Assembly (NCBI GenBank): GCA_019244045.1
Contig: JAFATF010000226.1
Location: 1 to 64,000, forward strand
Length of the DNA stretch: 64,000 nucleotides
Source: Acidobacteriota bacterium
GTDB taxonomy: Bacteria; Acidobacteriota; Terriglobia; Terriglobales; Acidobacteriaceae
Direction: 5' to 3'
Shown here piece by piece: positions 7,996 through 16,418 of this stretch. The notes beneath the pieces are model-generated. The model did no database searches and had not been told where the DNA came from. It saw only the letters and a program-made list of their open reading frames with translations. The position numbers and the translations under genes are program-made. Numbering within the stretch: position 1 is the stretch's first letter; the number at the start of each line of letters is the position of its first letter.

Positions 7996-9720
7996 ATGGC
8001 CATGAAAAAGAATTCTCGAATTTCTTCAGACTCCCCGATCCGTACCAGCAAATTTGATCCGACACTACTCGTCAAACATGAGCCTCCCCACCAAATATTT
8101 TTTAAAAATCTTATCGAGGTTCTGCTCTCCCGGGGTGCGCATGGAGAAGCTCGGGTGGGGCAGCTAGGCGGGTTTGCGGCCGACGTGTTCGTCTCCTCGG
8201 CTTTGCCGTGGTGGTGCTTTCTACAATCGTTCGCCTTTCATGCCGTCGTTATCGCAGTCCTATGGAATGTTTCCGGCCATTGGCCGCTTCGCCCCAAGAT
8301 TGTCGCGATGCCCATATTTTATAAGGCGGAGGTAATCCATTTCCGGCCTTCCGAATATCTACCACCGTTCGACACCCGCGGCAGAATGGCGCCTAAGATC
8401 GTGAAGGGTGATCCTAAATTGGCCAGGCAGGCGATAATCTCGCTGCCTCGGGGAGCAGATAAGCCGATCCAGACGGTAATCACGCCGCCTGAAATCAAGT
8501 TGAAGAGCAACGTTCCGTTACCCAACGTGATCGCCTGGAAGGCAGTTGCTCCCATGCTGCCCATCGGCGCGGTGAGCCGGCGGGCGTTGCCCCCACCTGC
8601 GGTCAACGCGATCATCCCGCCCGCGCCCACTATTGAACGAGTTGCGAAGCGCGAACACGTTCTTATGCCCGCAACTCGGGTGATCGCACCCCCTCCAGCT
8701 GTCCAGGGATACATCCGCCGCACGAATGACATCCCCGCCGGCCACTCGACAATCGTGCCGCCCGCACCGCAAGTGTCCTTGAGTGAACAGCGCTCGTTCC
8801 ATCTCCGAGTGGATGTGGCCAGGGAGCATCCATGGACAAGCATCGTCCCGCCACCTCCCAACCCTGCTGTCGCTGAATTGACAACTCGGCGGGAAGAACG
8901 GCCATTGGGCGAAATTGTGCCGCCACCACCTGCGCTTATAGGCCCGGGTCATGCAAACTACAGAATCGTCGCTCTCGCCCTACATCCAGTGGCAGGAGCT
9001 CCACCCGTCGCTTTCGGAAATCGGCGAGGCACCTTTCAACTATGGCCAGATGGAAGGCCGCAGGCGACCGGGACGCCTGAGGTAAGAAATGGCAGTCGCT
9101 CGCGCGGTGATCATGGAGATCGGGGCGCGGGGGGCTCGCCATACGATCTCCCTGCTGGGCTTGCGGTGAAGCCAAGCTCTGCATCGCCTCCCGGCGCGAG
9201 AGGCGGCAACAGCAACATATCCGTTTCGACCGATTCGGTAACCGAGCTCAACAGGTCTCCACGAGCGGACCGCGCAGCGGGTCGGGCCTGGCCAAGCAAT
9301 TCTGCGCCTACTGCTGCCGAACGCCAAGTGTTCGGCGACCGCAAGTTTTATTCCATGCTACTCAATATGCCAAACCTCAACTCCGCAGGTGGCAGCTGGG
9401 TCATCCGCTTTGCAGAATTAAAGAACAGCGCGCAAGACGGCGATCTGATGGCGCCCCAGGCAATACGTAAGGTCGATCCCGGTTATCCCCTAGAGTTGAT
9501 GCGCACGCAGGTCGAAGGCAACGTTACACTCTACGCACTCATCCGTAGCGATGGAACGGTAACGAATGTGCGTGTGCTCAATAGCGTTGATGAGCGCCTT
9601 GGCGAATTTGCGCGGGCGGCCCTGTCGCACTGGAAATTTCAACCCGCCCTGAAGGCGGGCAGCGCAATCGACCTGGAGGCGGTCGTCACCATCCCCTTTT
9701 GCGCGCGACGGGAATTCTGA
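7996..9720 (+). CDS. TonB-like energy transducer with proline-rich repeat linker
   Basis: 574 residues. A short cytoplasmic head is followed by one membrane segment at about residues 72-92 (FLQSFAFHAVVIAVLW). A long periplasmic linker comes next, with recurring I/V-x-PP-A/P motifs (IIPPAP, VIAPPPA, IVPPAP, IVPPPP, repeated). The C-terminal TonB domain covers about 490-572 (AIRKVDPGYPLELMRTQ, VTLYALIRSDGTV, ALSHWKFQPALKAG). TonB transmits proton motive force to outer-membrane receptors. No exbB/exbD or receptor is adjacent. The linker is unusually long compared with classical TonB (about 240 residues in total), so it may span the periplasm fully or have an architectural role. Confidence 0.8.
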   Translation: MAMKKNSRISSDSPIRTSKFDPTLLVKHEPPHQIFFKNLIEVLLSRGAHGEARVGQLGGFAADVFVSSALPWWCFLQSFAFHAVVIAVLWNVSGHWPLRPKIVAMPIFYKAEVIHFRPSEYLPPFDTRGRMAPKIVKGDPKLARQAIISLPRGADKPIQTVITPPEIKLKSNVPLPNVIAWKAVAPMLPIGAVSRRALPPPAVNAIIPPAPTIERVAKREHVLMPATRVIAPPPAVQGYIRRTNDIPAGHSTIVPPAPQVSLSEQRSFHLRVDVAREHPWTSIVPPPPNPAVAELTTRREERPLGEIVPPPPALIGPGHANYRIVALALHPVAGAPPVAFGNRRGTFQLWPDGRPQATGTPEVRNGSRSRGDHGDRGAGGSPYDLPAGLAVKPSSASPPGARGGNSNISVSTDSVTELNRSPRADRAAGRAWPSNSAPTAAERQVFGDRKFYSMLLNMPNLNSAGGSWVIRFAELKNSAQDGDLMAPQAIRKVDPGYPLELMRTQVEGNVTLYALIRSDGTVTNVRVLNSVDERLGEFARAALSHWKFQPALKAGSAIDLEAVVTIPFCARREF

Positions 9721-10151
9721 AGACGCTCTTCCCTACTCGGCTTTACCTGATGACCAGCTGCAACGTTGCGAAGCCGCGGTCGAAACCTGCCCCGGGTGAA
9801 CGATGATCGGCCGGAATTTATCTACGCATTCCCATGACCAGAGTTCCAATACGGAGCTGCTCACGACGGTGTTGTTCACATCTGCCCACAACGTCCTGTT
9901 AGGAACGTATAGTATCCGCCTTCCCCAACGACACCATCGCCTGGGTGGATAAGTTCGCGCGCGGTACTACGGGAAGAGCCACTCATTTATTCGGTTTTCG
10001 CCTGATTGTCCATCCCAGTGTGGCTTGCTTTACTCGAGGTTACTACTCGAGTTTTGCAGATCCTTCCCAGAGCTTCGTTCGCGAGACGACTCACGACTGG
10101 GCGGATCGGCCGGCCCGAGAGGCAACGTGAAATATAAAGGAGATGATCACG
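9721..10151. other. Intergenic region with one hairpin
   Basis: About 430 bases separating the TonB-like gene from the secreted Ser/Gly protein. Apart from the hairpin at 10032-10055, I see no gene, repeat or recognised RNA. An AAAGGAG ribosome site closes the region 9 bases before the next start. Confidence 0.45.
10032..10055 (+). terminator. Terminator-like hairpin
   Basis: ACTCGAG (10032-10038) pairs perfectly with CTCGAGT (10046-10052) across a 7-base loop and runs into TTTT. The stem is short and 310 bases from the upstream stop, so it could equally be a leader element of the gene at 10152. Confidence 0.35.
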
Positions 10152-10619
10152 ATGAAGCGTTTACTCCAGCTTTTAGCCGTCCTCATACTGACCAGCGCAT
10201 GGGTGATGGCGCAATCTGGGACAGGAACAGGAGCAGGTTCGAGTTCCGGTACAAACTCGAGCACCGGCTCGATGAACGGACAGACGGGAAACAGCAACAC
10301 CGGGGCGCCGGGAACCCAGGGCAGCAACAATGGGACTTCGGCAACGCCCGGCCAATCCACTAGCGGCGCAAGCAGCGCAGGCGAGACCGGCTCCAGTACC
10401 TCGGGCAATTCAGGAACTGCGGGAACGAGCACCGGCGCTGGCACAACGACGGATACGGGCACCACGAACAGCGCAGGCGGAAATGCCAATGCGAACGGCA
10501 ATGCTGGGGCTAACAGCAACAGCAAAGGTGGTGGGGAGATTGCGTTAGGCACCTTCCTGGGCCTTGCCGCACTGTGGGAGGTGAGTCGGCGCAAGAAGAG
10601 TGCGGTTCGCCCTTTCTAA
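10152..10619 (+). CDS. Secreted Ser/Gly/Thr/Asn-rich protein with C-terminal sorting-like tail
   Basis: 155 residues. The ATG at 10152 has AAAGGAG nine bases upstream. Residues 1-20 are a signal peptide (LLQLLAVLILTSAWVMAQ). The middle, about 100 residues, is almost entirely Gly, Ser, Thr, Asn and Ala. The C-terminus has a short hydrophobic segment (EIALGTFLGLAALWEV) followed at once by SRRKK. This three-part tail is the layout of proteins processed by exosortases or rhombosortases. The next gene, 4 bases downstream, encodes an exosortase-like membrane protein. The low-complexity body suggests an extracellular or matrix role, perhaps glycosylated. No named family recognised. Confidence 0.7.
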   Translation: MKRLLQLLAVLILTSAWVMAQSGTGTGAGSSSGTNSSTGSMNGQTGNSNTGAPGTQGSNNGTSATPGQSTSGASSAGETGSSTSGNSGTAGTSTGAGTTTDTGTTNSAGGNANANGNAGANSNSKGGGEIALGTFLGLAALWEVSRRKKSAVRPF

Positions 10620-10623
10620 GTAG

Positions 10624-11160
10624 ATGCCTGGGCCTCCTCGACAGAACTCTTCCCTCCTCACACCATGCAAGCGGAGCGGAGCAGAGAGGCGAACTCTCTG
10701 GATCCGCTTCGCCTTGGCTGCGTTGGCGGTGGCAGTTAGTTATTTATTTCGCTGGGAATCTCTTCGCTTTCTTAGCTCGGAAGCCAATCTCCGGCTCGAC
10801 CTCCTCGCCGGCATCCATCTACAAAGAATTTCTAACGATACGGTGATGTGGAAAGGCGTGCTTTACCGCTATGAAAATCCCTGCACCTTCGTGGATGTTT
10901 GGTTCGGATCCGTCCCGCTGCTATGGAATCTTGCATGCCCCGTGATCTGGAATATTGGGTTTATGGCGATAGTGGCGATGGGGATGTTTTGCTTCAATGC
11001 GTTGCGTCTATCCGTATCAGATATCCTGTTCGCCGCCCAGGTCCCGTGGAATCTCGCACACAATGTGATCAGCGGCCTTTCCTATTTCTTGGTTTGGGTC
11101 TGGATCTGGACACGATTGAATGACTCTTATCGCTCGCCATCCCCGCTAGACGCGGCTTAA
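10624..11160 (+). CDS. Integral membrane protein, possible compact exosortase/archaeosortase relative
   Basis: 178 residues with about four hydrophobic segments (about 27-43, 96-107, 110-127, 149-163). The order of candidate catalytic residues matches exosortases: Cys87 in NPCTFVD, then Asn125/Arg128 in FNALRLSVSD (compare the NxxRI motif of exosortases), then His146 in AHNVISGLSYF. The Arg-to-His spacing of 18 is close to what I recall for the family. It is shorter than typical exosortases, which have about eight helices. It starts 4 bases after a gene whose product has a sorting-like tail. No good ribosome site is seen, so coupling to the upstream gene is likely. The functional assignment is inference. 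Confidence 0.6.
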   Translation: MPGPPRQNSSLLTPCKRSGAERRTLWIRFALAALAVAVSYLFRWESLRFLSSEANLRLDLLAGIHLQRISNDTVMWKGVLYRYENPCTFVDVWFGSVPLLWNLACPVIWNIGFMAIVAMGMFCFNALRLSVSDILFAAQVPWNLAHNVISGLSYFLVWVWIWTRLNDSYRSPSPLDAA

Positions 11161-11171
11161 TCCCCGGGAGC

Positions 11172-11177
11172 TATAAT
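11172..11177 (+). promoter_or_regulatory. Possible -10 element (TATAAT)
   Basis: TATAAT lies 20 bases before the start at 11198. No matching -35 hexamer is evident and the implied leader would be only about a dozen bases, so support is weak. Confidence 0.25.
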
Positions 11178-11197
11178 TTCGTCCTGGAGGTGCTCTC

Positions 11198-11533
11198 ATG
11201 AGAGTCCCCCGCGTCCTTGGTTTTTCGCTGCTTCTATGTTCAGCATGGTGTGGTGCGAGTGATCAAGACCTTCGACATGCGACGGCTTCGGTCGAGAGTC
11301 GCTCAGCAAGAAGCCATTTGGAGCTGTTCCGATCGCCGCAGGATCGACAAATCTCGCGAACTTTTCCACGAAAGAAATGGGACTTCGAGCCGGACGTGAG
11401 TGTCTGTTACAGCATGCGCACCTACGTCGTGGTGCGTGAGAGTCAGCATTCCGATGTCACCCAGCGCGCCGGTTATGTGACCTGTCAGCCAGCGTGGAAG
11501 TTTGAAATGCGCAAGGCTGTGGATGTGCGCTAG
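11198..11533 (+). CDS. Small secreted hypothetical protein
   Basis: 111 residues with a strong ribosome site (GGAGGTG) before the ATG. Residues 1-20 form a signal peptide (VLGFSLLLCSAWCGAS). The conserved-looking part is at the C-terminus: VCYSMRTYVVVRESQHSD, then YVTCQPAWKFEMRKA. The two cysteines could form a disulfide. Proteins with a CYxMRTY...C pattern are familiar from acidobacterial genomes, but I know no function. Convergent with the cyclase-like gene. Confidence 0.7.
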   Translation: MRVPRVLGFSLLLCSAWCGASDQDLRHATASVESRSARSHLELFRSPQDRQISRTFPRKKWDFEPDVSVCYSMRTYVVVRESQHSDVTQRAGYVTCQPAWKFEMRKAVDVR

Positions 11534-11565
11534 CGATTGACCAGAGTGCAGCCCGACATGGTTCG

Positions 11566-13782
11566 TCATGCCCGGGCGGCGGAAGTTTCTTCTAGCATGG
11601 CATAGATGGAAGGGTTGGAACAAACTTCGTAGTAGCAGCGGTCGGTCCAACGAAGGAACGCCGAAGTACGGGGATCGAGTTGTGGAACTCGGCTTTGGCG
11701 CACCACAATTTTTCGAAAGATATCATTCCCCACTGGAACCAAGCCGCTGTACAGGCGATATTCCTCGCTCCCCCAAAAGGAGGGGAGATCAAGCCGGCAT
11801 TCTTGCAGGGAAATCTCGTGCTTGAGCTTTTGGAACGCGGCTTCGCTAATCCGGATGCCATTCAAGTTGTAGCTCAGCAAGAAATCGTCCGCATTCTCTC
11901 CGGCGACATCATCGCTGACTGTCTGCAAGGCATAGACATGGAACTTGCTTTCAAGAGCCTGGATGGTTTTGCGCGCCCGCTTGTTACAGGAAGATAGGCG
12001 GTCGCTCTCGTTCAGCGCATCGGAGATCATGATGTGCTGGTCGCCATCCATGAGATAAAGTGGAGCCGAATCCTGGAAGCTGATGCCAATACCTAGTTCC
12101 AAAACGGGCAGGTGGGCACCGGCCAGCAGGTGGTTATAACCGTTCACGATCTCCAGCATCTCGCGACCGAGGACGCAGGCGCGGCTGACGCTCAAGCCCG
12201 ACTCCCCCTCTTTTTCCAAGATGGCCAGGATCATGGCATCGCCTTCGAGAAACACCTTGGTTGCCCGGTATTTCGGCAGGAGCTTGTATACCGGATCGAA
12301 AAAATTCAAACTGAAATAAGAAGCGGGGTTCAAGCCACGTTCGAGAAGCGAGCGGGTAAGCCGCGAGGAATCGCGGATGTCGGCTTTGACGATGACGTGG
12401 TGCAACACCTTCTCTGCAACGGGGCGCTGCTCTTCGGGTAGCAGGAACTCGTAGAGAGTGCCGTTGACGGCGGACAGCTCCCGCATTTTTTCGTTGCCGA
12501 TCAGGTTTACGCTATCCAGAGCAGCGTTGAGCACTTCCAGCCGGCGTAGGTCGCGATGGTAGCGGAGAAAATCACGCAGGAAACGCCCGGCAACTTTTGC
12601 CCGCTCACTTCCGCGGCAGCTGGCGACGCGATTTACAGCAGCGTGAAAGCTGTCGGTTGAAAGTCGGCCATGTTCTTCGATCAGCTTTTCGACGCGGATG
12701 AATTCTTGGCGTGAAATTAATCCGTTTTTCAGCTGCTGGGCGTTGATACGAGGAGAGTACTCGGGCAACAGGGGAAGAACTTCATAGGAAGCAATAATCG
12801 CGTCCAGCACTTTGGCGCTGTCAAGCAGTTCGAGCCAGAAGGCAAGCCGCCCTTCCTGAGCGCGTCCTTCAGCCGTCGATACATCCGGGTTGCCGCCGGC
12901 CACCAGCACGTCACAGTTCTCCGGCGCATTCAGCCAAGCGTCGACTACGGTCAGGTCTTCGGCTTCAGGACCAAGGTTGAGGGAAGTGAGGAAGGTGCAG
13001 GCGATCTCGCGCATATGGGGGAAACGATCCGCATCACGGTCCCAGTTGCCCAGCATTACGTAATGTTCGGCATTGAGGTAGTCGTCGCGCGCATCCTCGG
13101 TGAAAATCATGCGATGCAGGAAGAGGCGGTAATCGGCCGTAATCTGGTTACCAAAAAGGGAGCGTCGCATACGTCCCAGCGTCTCTTTTTCAATCTCCTG
13201 CAGAGTTTGAAACAGTTCTTGACTGGCCCGCCGCAAAACCGCCTTCTTACTCACCTGGAAAGCGGCAACAGCTTCCCGCAGTTTGAGGCCGCTAAGTTGG
13301 CGCACGCCCTCGAAGGCCTTCATTCTCATGCGGCAGCGTTCCAGCACCTGGGCGAATTGCGACACCAACTCGGCGCGCAGGAATTTGATGATGGCCAGAC
13401 GGGCGAGCAAATCCACGGAAAGATTATTAGCAACCTTGGCGCGGTTGAGGGCAGAAACATGAAGCTGACTGAACAGCACTTTCATTTCCGCCGGTTCTGA
13501 TCTGCGATTGAGATGCGCCCCAGGCGTATAGGACGGAGTGCTTCCTTGGGAAAGTAGGTCAGGACTCAATGCGCTTTCGACGTTGCCGTGACGAGCTATC
13601 AGGCGCGCGAGTTGTAAGCGCATCTGCTCGACGAATTTAGGACTGAGATAAACGTCGTGGCGAAGATTATCCACGCCGGCGGCAATATCCTTGAGAATAA
13701 GTCGGGGCGTGTAGCGAAGCAGTCGAGGCGGACCGATGCCTTCCTCCGAGAGACCGCGTTTGAAGATCGGGATCCGTGGCAT
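11566..13782 (-). CDS. Large protein with divergent class III nucleotidyl cyclase-like domain
   Basis: 738 residues, no signal peptide. Residues 1-455 are mainly helical and unrecognised. Residues 460-595 look like a class III adenylate/guanylate cyclase fold. VKADIRDSSRLT (465-476) corresponds to the first metal-Asp motif, FLEGDAMILAI (511-521) to the second with Asp515, LELGIGISF to the strand VRIGIGI, and ISDALNESDRL to the GDxVNxAxRL helix. Both metal aspartates are present. The substrate-selecting Lys before the second Asp is replaced (Phe511 at position -4, Lys509 at -6). Catalysis is therefore uncertain; it may make a cyclic nucleotide or only sense one. Single gene, convergent with its left neighbour. 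Confidence 0.6.
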   Translation of the reverse strand: MPRIPIFKRGLSEEGIGPPRLLRYTPRLILKDIAAGVDNLRHDVYLSPKFVEQMRLQLARLIARHGNVESALSPDLLSQGSTPSYTPGAHLNRRSEPAEMKVLFSQLHVSALNRAKVANNLSVDLLARLAIIKFLRAELVSQFAQVLERCRMRMKAFEGVRQLSGLKLREAVAAFQVSKKAVLRRASQELFQTLQEIEKETLGRMRRSLFGNQITADYRLFLHRMIFTEDARDDYLNAEHYVMLGNWDRDADRFPHMREIACTFLTSLNLGPEAEDLTVVDAWLNAPENCDVLVAGGNPDVSTAEGRAQEGRLAFWLELLDSAKVLDAIIASYEVLPLLPEYSPRINAQQLKNGLISRQEFIRVEKLIEEHGRLSTDSFHAAVNRVASCRGSERAKVAGRFLRDFLRYHRDLRRLEVLNAALDSVNLIGNEKMRELSAVNGTLYEFLLPEEQRPVAEKVLHHVIVKADIRDSSRLTRSLLERGLNPASYFSLNFFDPVYKLLPKYRATKVFLEGDAMILAILEKEGESGLSVSRACVLGREMLEIVNGYNHLLAGAHLPVLELGIGISFQDSAPLYLMDGDQHIMISDALNESDRLSSCNKRARKTIQALESKFHVYALQTVSDDVAGENADDFLLSYNLNGIRISEAAFQKLKHEISLQECRLDLPSFWGSEEYRLYSGLVPVGNDIFRKIVVRQSRVPQLDPRTSAFLRWTDRCYYEVCSNPSIYAMLEETSAARA

Positions 13783-14016
13783 CCAGTCAATTAGGGGGCG
13801 AATCTGGATCCGATTGCAGGCTCGCCTTAGAAATCGTTGATTTCAGGACTCCAGGCGAGGCTAACACGCTAACTCTAGCGCCGGTAGGTTACCTCGGTTA
13901 CCAGGGCAGCAACGAAGGGCTCGCCCGTGGCGGCGATGAAGAACGACGCCATGCTGGTCTTTGCTCGAAAGCGGAATAGGTGCTTGTCGGCCAGAGCCCG
14001 GGCTCGGTGCCACAGC

Positions 14017-15711
14017 TTAGTTTTGTCCGCCGGCCATACTTTTTTCGCGTGTCGACTCGAATTCGTCGCCTTTCAACCAGGCAATCGCCGCAGGTTCGCT
14101 GGCCGCCTTCCAGCCGAGGGCGAAACCGAATTGAGCCATAACGGCATCGCCGGCGAAATCCATATCCGGATGGTATTCGTCGCTCGGCTGATGGTAATGC
14201 TTAGCGGTGTAATCCTCGGCCTGCTTGATACCCCAAGCGCTGTCGTGGCCTTTGTATTTGATCCCTTCATTAATAGAAAAGGAAGGAATGCCCAGGCGGG
14301 CTAGGCTGAAATGGTCGGAACGATAATAATGGCCGGCTTCAGGTCGGGCGTCGGGGCGGATCGACAGGCGGAAGTCTCGCGCCGTCTCTTCGACAACCGG
14401 GTAGAAGGTTGTGCGCTCTGCGCCGCTCACCTCGGTCTCCTCGGGCACGCCGAGCGGCGGCACGTCATCATAGTTCAGATCCAGCACAATCTTTGAGGCG
14501 GGAATGGGAGCATGTTTTCCGAGATACTCGGAGCCGAGCAAACCCTTTTCTTCTCCCGTCACAGAGGCAAACAAGATAGAGCGCGCCGGCTTAGCTTTGG
14601 CGCTCGCATAGGCGCGAGCGATTTCGAGCAAAATCCCGCAGCCGGTGGCATTGTCCAGGGCGCCATTGTAGATGTTGTCAGCAGCTTGCCCGGGAACAAT
14701 ACCTAGGTGATCGTAGTGCGCCGTATAAATGACCGCTTGGCTCTTGAGTTTCGCGTCCGAGCCGGGCAGCATGGCGATCACGTTACTCGCTACAAAGGGT
14801 CGAATGCGGCTTATAATATGCGCCCTTAATTTGACGGTCAGGGGAAGGGGGCGAAACTCGGGCTTACGGGCTTCGGCCATCATGGCATCGAGATTTTTGC
14901 CAGCGGTGGCGGCCAAATTGCGAGCTATGTCCCATTGCATCCAAGATGCTGCGGTAAGTTTTGGTCCTGGTTCTGAGCGTAAATAGGCTTGCTCGCCCGA
15001 CCAGGAATTGCGCACCACCTCCCAGCCGTAGCTGGCCATGTCCGACTTGTGCATCAGTATCGCTGCGACCGCCCCGCGGCGAGCTGCTTCCTCGAACTTA
15101 TACGTCCAGCGGCCGTAATAGGTGAGCGCTTTACCCTTAAAAAATTTCGGGTCGTCGGAGGGCGGCTCATTTACCAACATGAGCAAAACCTTGCCGCGAA
15201 CGTCGGTTCCCTTGTAGTCGTCCCAATGATACTCGGGGGCCGAGATTCCGTAGCCGACATAGACGATGTCAGCATCAACGTCAGCTTCACTCTGCTGGGT
15301 TTCGTTCGAGAGCACGACGTCAGCGGCCAATCGCAGTGGGATCGACTGGCCTTGGTCGGAAACCAACGTGAACGTGGTCTCAGGAAGTGTCGTGACGCCC
15401 ACCATGGGGACGTTCTGCATATACGCGCCGTTGTCGCCGGCGGGATTGAGCCCGTCCAGGGCGAACTCCGTTGCCATATAGGCGGCGGCGAGGTCGCCGC
15501 CACGCTGGCCTGTTCCTCGGCCCTCAAGCAGATCGTCGGCAAGGAAGCGCACGTGCGCACGAATGCGCTCGGGGCTGATACTGCCCAGGGCCGAGTCGGC
15601 AACGGCGGGCAGTTGAGCGGAGGTCCGATGCGCTTTTCGCCGAGCCGAGCCCGCTGCCATGCCCAGAGCAACCAGCAAAGCGGCAAAAAAGACAAGCAAA
15701 TTTTTCCGCAT
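14017..15711 (-). CDS. Secreted M28 family zinc aminopeptidase with PA domain
   Basis: 564 residues. Signal peptide at 1-20 (LLVFFAALLVALGMAAG). A PA-like insert domain lies in the first half (DADIVYVGYGISAPEY, DDYKGTDVRGKVLLML, RRGAVAAILMH). The M28 metallopeptidase core follows with its zinc ligands in order: TAHYDHLG (His and Asp), GALDNATG (bridging Asp), TGEEKG (Glu pair), LDLNYDD, and a late YHQPSDEY His. Such enzymes are periplasmic or secreted aminopeptidases that free amino acids from peptides. Stands alone, 144 bases from the redoxin gene on the same strand. Confidence 0.9.
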   Translation of the reverse strand: MRKNLLVFFAALLVALGMAAGSARRKAHRTSAQLPAVADSALGSISPERIRAHVRFLADDLLEGRGTGQRGGDLAAAYMATEFALDGLNPAGDNGAYMQNVPMVGVTTLPETTFTLVSDQGQSIPLRLAADVVLSNETQQSEADVDADIVYVGYGISAPEYHWDDYKGTDVRGKVLLMLVNEPPSDDPKFFKGKALTYYGRWTYKFEEAARRGAVAAILMHKSDMASYGWEVVRNSWSGEQAYLRSEPGPKLTAASWMQWDIARNLAATAGKNLDAMMAEARKPEFRPLPLTVKLRAHIISRIRPFVASNVIAMLPGSDAKLKSQAVIYTAHYDHLGIVPGQAADNIYNGALDNATGCGILLEIARAYASAKAKPARSILFASVTGEEKGLLGSEYLGKHAPIPASKIVLDLNYDDVPPLGVPEETEVSGAERTTFYPVVEETARDFRLSIRPDARPEAGHYYRSDHFSLARLGIPSFSINEGIKYKGHDSAWGIKQAEDYTAKHYHQPSDEYHPDMDFAGDAVMAQFGFALGWKAASEPAAIAWLKGDEFESTREKSMAGGQN

Positions 15712-15855
15712 TTGTGCTCCTGGTGGGATTTGCCTATTTTACGAGGAAGAAAGCAGGTTGCAAACTTGACTGCGGCAAGGTTTCGCCAGCGGCCTCCGCA
15801 CGCGCGAATGGAGGTTAAAATTTTTCCCGCGACCGCGGGATCAATTTTTCGAGCT

Positions 15856-16392
15856 TCAACCGGCTCGGAAATCGCGGACCTCCTCCCCGGGGTGGAACAG
15901 GGATTGGGGGGCGGCCCCGTTCAGTTCCGCTACCTTGGCATGAATCTGTTCAAAATCGCGACGAGACCAGCCAATGCTTGATAGTTCTATCTCGCCGTCA
16001 GAAGCGATCCAAAAGATAGAAGGCACATTGGTTAAGCGATAGGCATTCGACACCGGATAAGACGACGTATCCTCGAGGAGTACGGGAAAGTTGATGCCGA
16101 ACTCCTTAACGAAATTCTGAGTGTCGCGCCGATTATCTTGCGAAATACCCAAAATTGTGACCTTCTTGCCGGCGGAACTTTGGAAAATTCTCTCCAGAAA
16201 GGGAAAGGCATACTGACAAACCGGACATGAAACCTTGAAGAACGCGGCGACCAGGGGTCCCTGGGCCAACGCTTGCTTTAACGACCACGGTTGTCCGTCG
16301 ATCGCGGGCAAGATGAACTCGGGGGCTTGAGTACCAGGAATCAATGCAGGCATGCGCTTTCCTCCTCCAAACAGTGATCTTAGCCAGTTCAT
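15856..16392 (-). CDS. TlpA/AhpC-family thioredoxin-like protein
   Basis: 178-residue redoxin. Landmarks are PGTQAPEFILPAIDGQPWSL at the N-terminus, FKVSCPVCQYAFPFLE with the CPVC redox pair at about residues 56-59, VPSIFWIASDG with the cis-Pro loop, and GISQDNRRD. No signal peptide is evident (MNWLRSLFGGGK start), so it is probably cytoplasmic. Expected to act as a thiol reductase or thiol peroxidase. It starts upstream of mutY on the same strand, with 26 bases between its start and the end of the region before mutY. Confidence 0.85.
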   Translation of the reverse strand: MNWLRSLFGGGKRMPALIPGTQAPEFILPAIDGQPWSLKQALAQGPLVAAFFKVSCPVCQYAFPFLERIFQSSAGKKVTILGISQDNRRDTQNFVKEFGINFPVLLEDTSSYPVSNAYRLTNVPSIFWIASDGEIELSSIGWSRRDFEQIHAKVAELNGAAPQSLFHPGEEVRDFRAG

Positions 16393-16418
16393 CTGACCAT
16401 ATTAGTTATCTGAAGCCA

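Noticed and set aside
8580-8940. Regularly spaced similar sequences, CRISPR-like at first sight
   Set aside because: They are codons for PP-rich protein repeats in the TonB-like gene; the DNA repeats are imperfect and the spacers are coding.
10032-10052. Two CTCGAG palindromes as a possible recombination or attachment site
   Set aside because: No integrase, second copy or mobile gene is nearby; the simpler reading is a hairpin.
14989-15981. 330-codon open frame on the plus strand
   Set aside because: It lies opposite the well-supported M28 peptidase and redoxin genes, shows no domain, and has composition typical of an antisense frame in GC-rich DNA.
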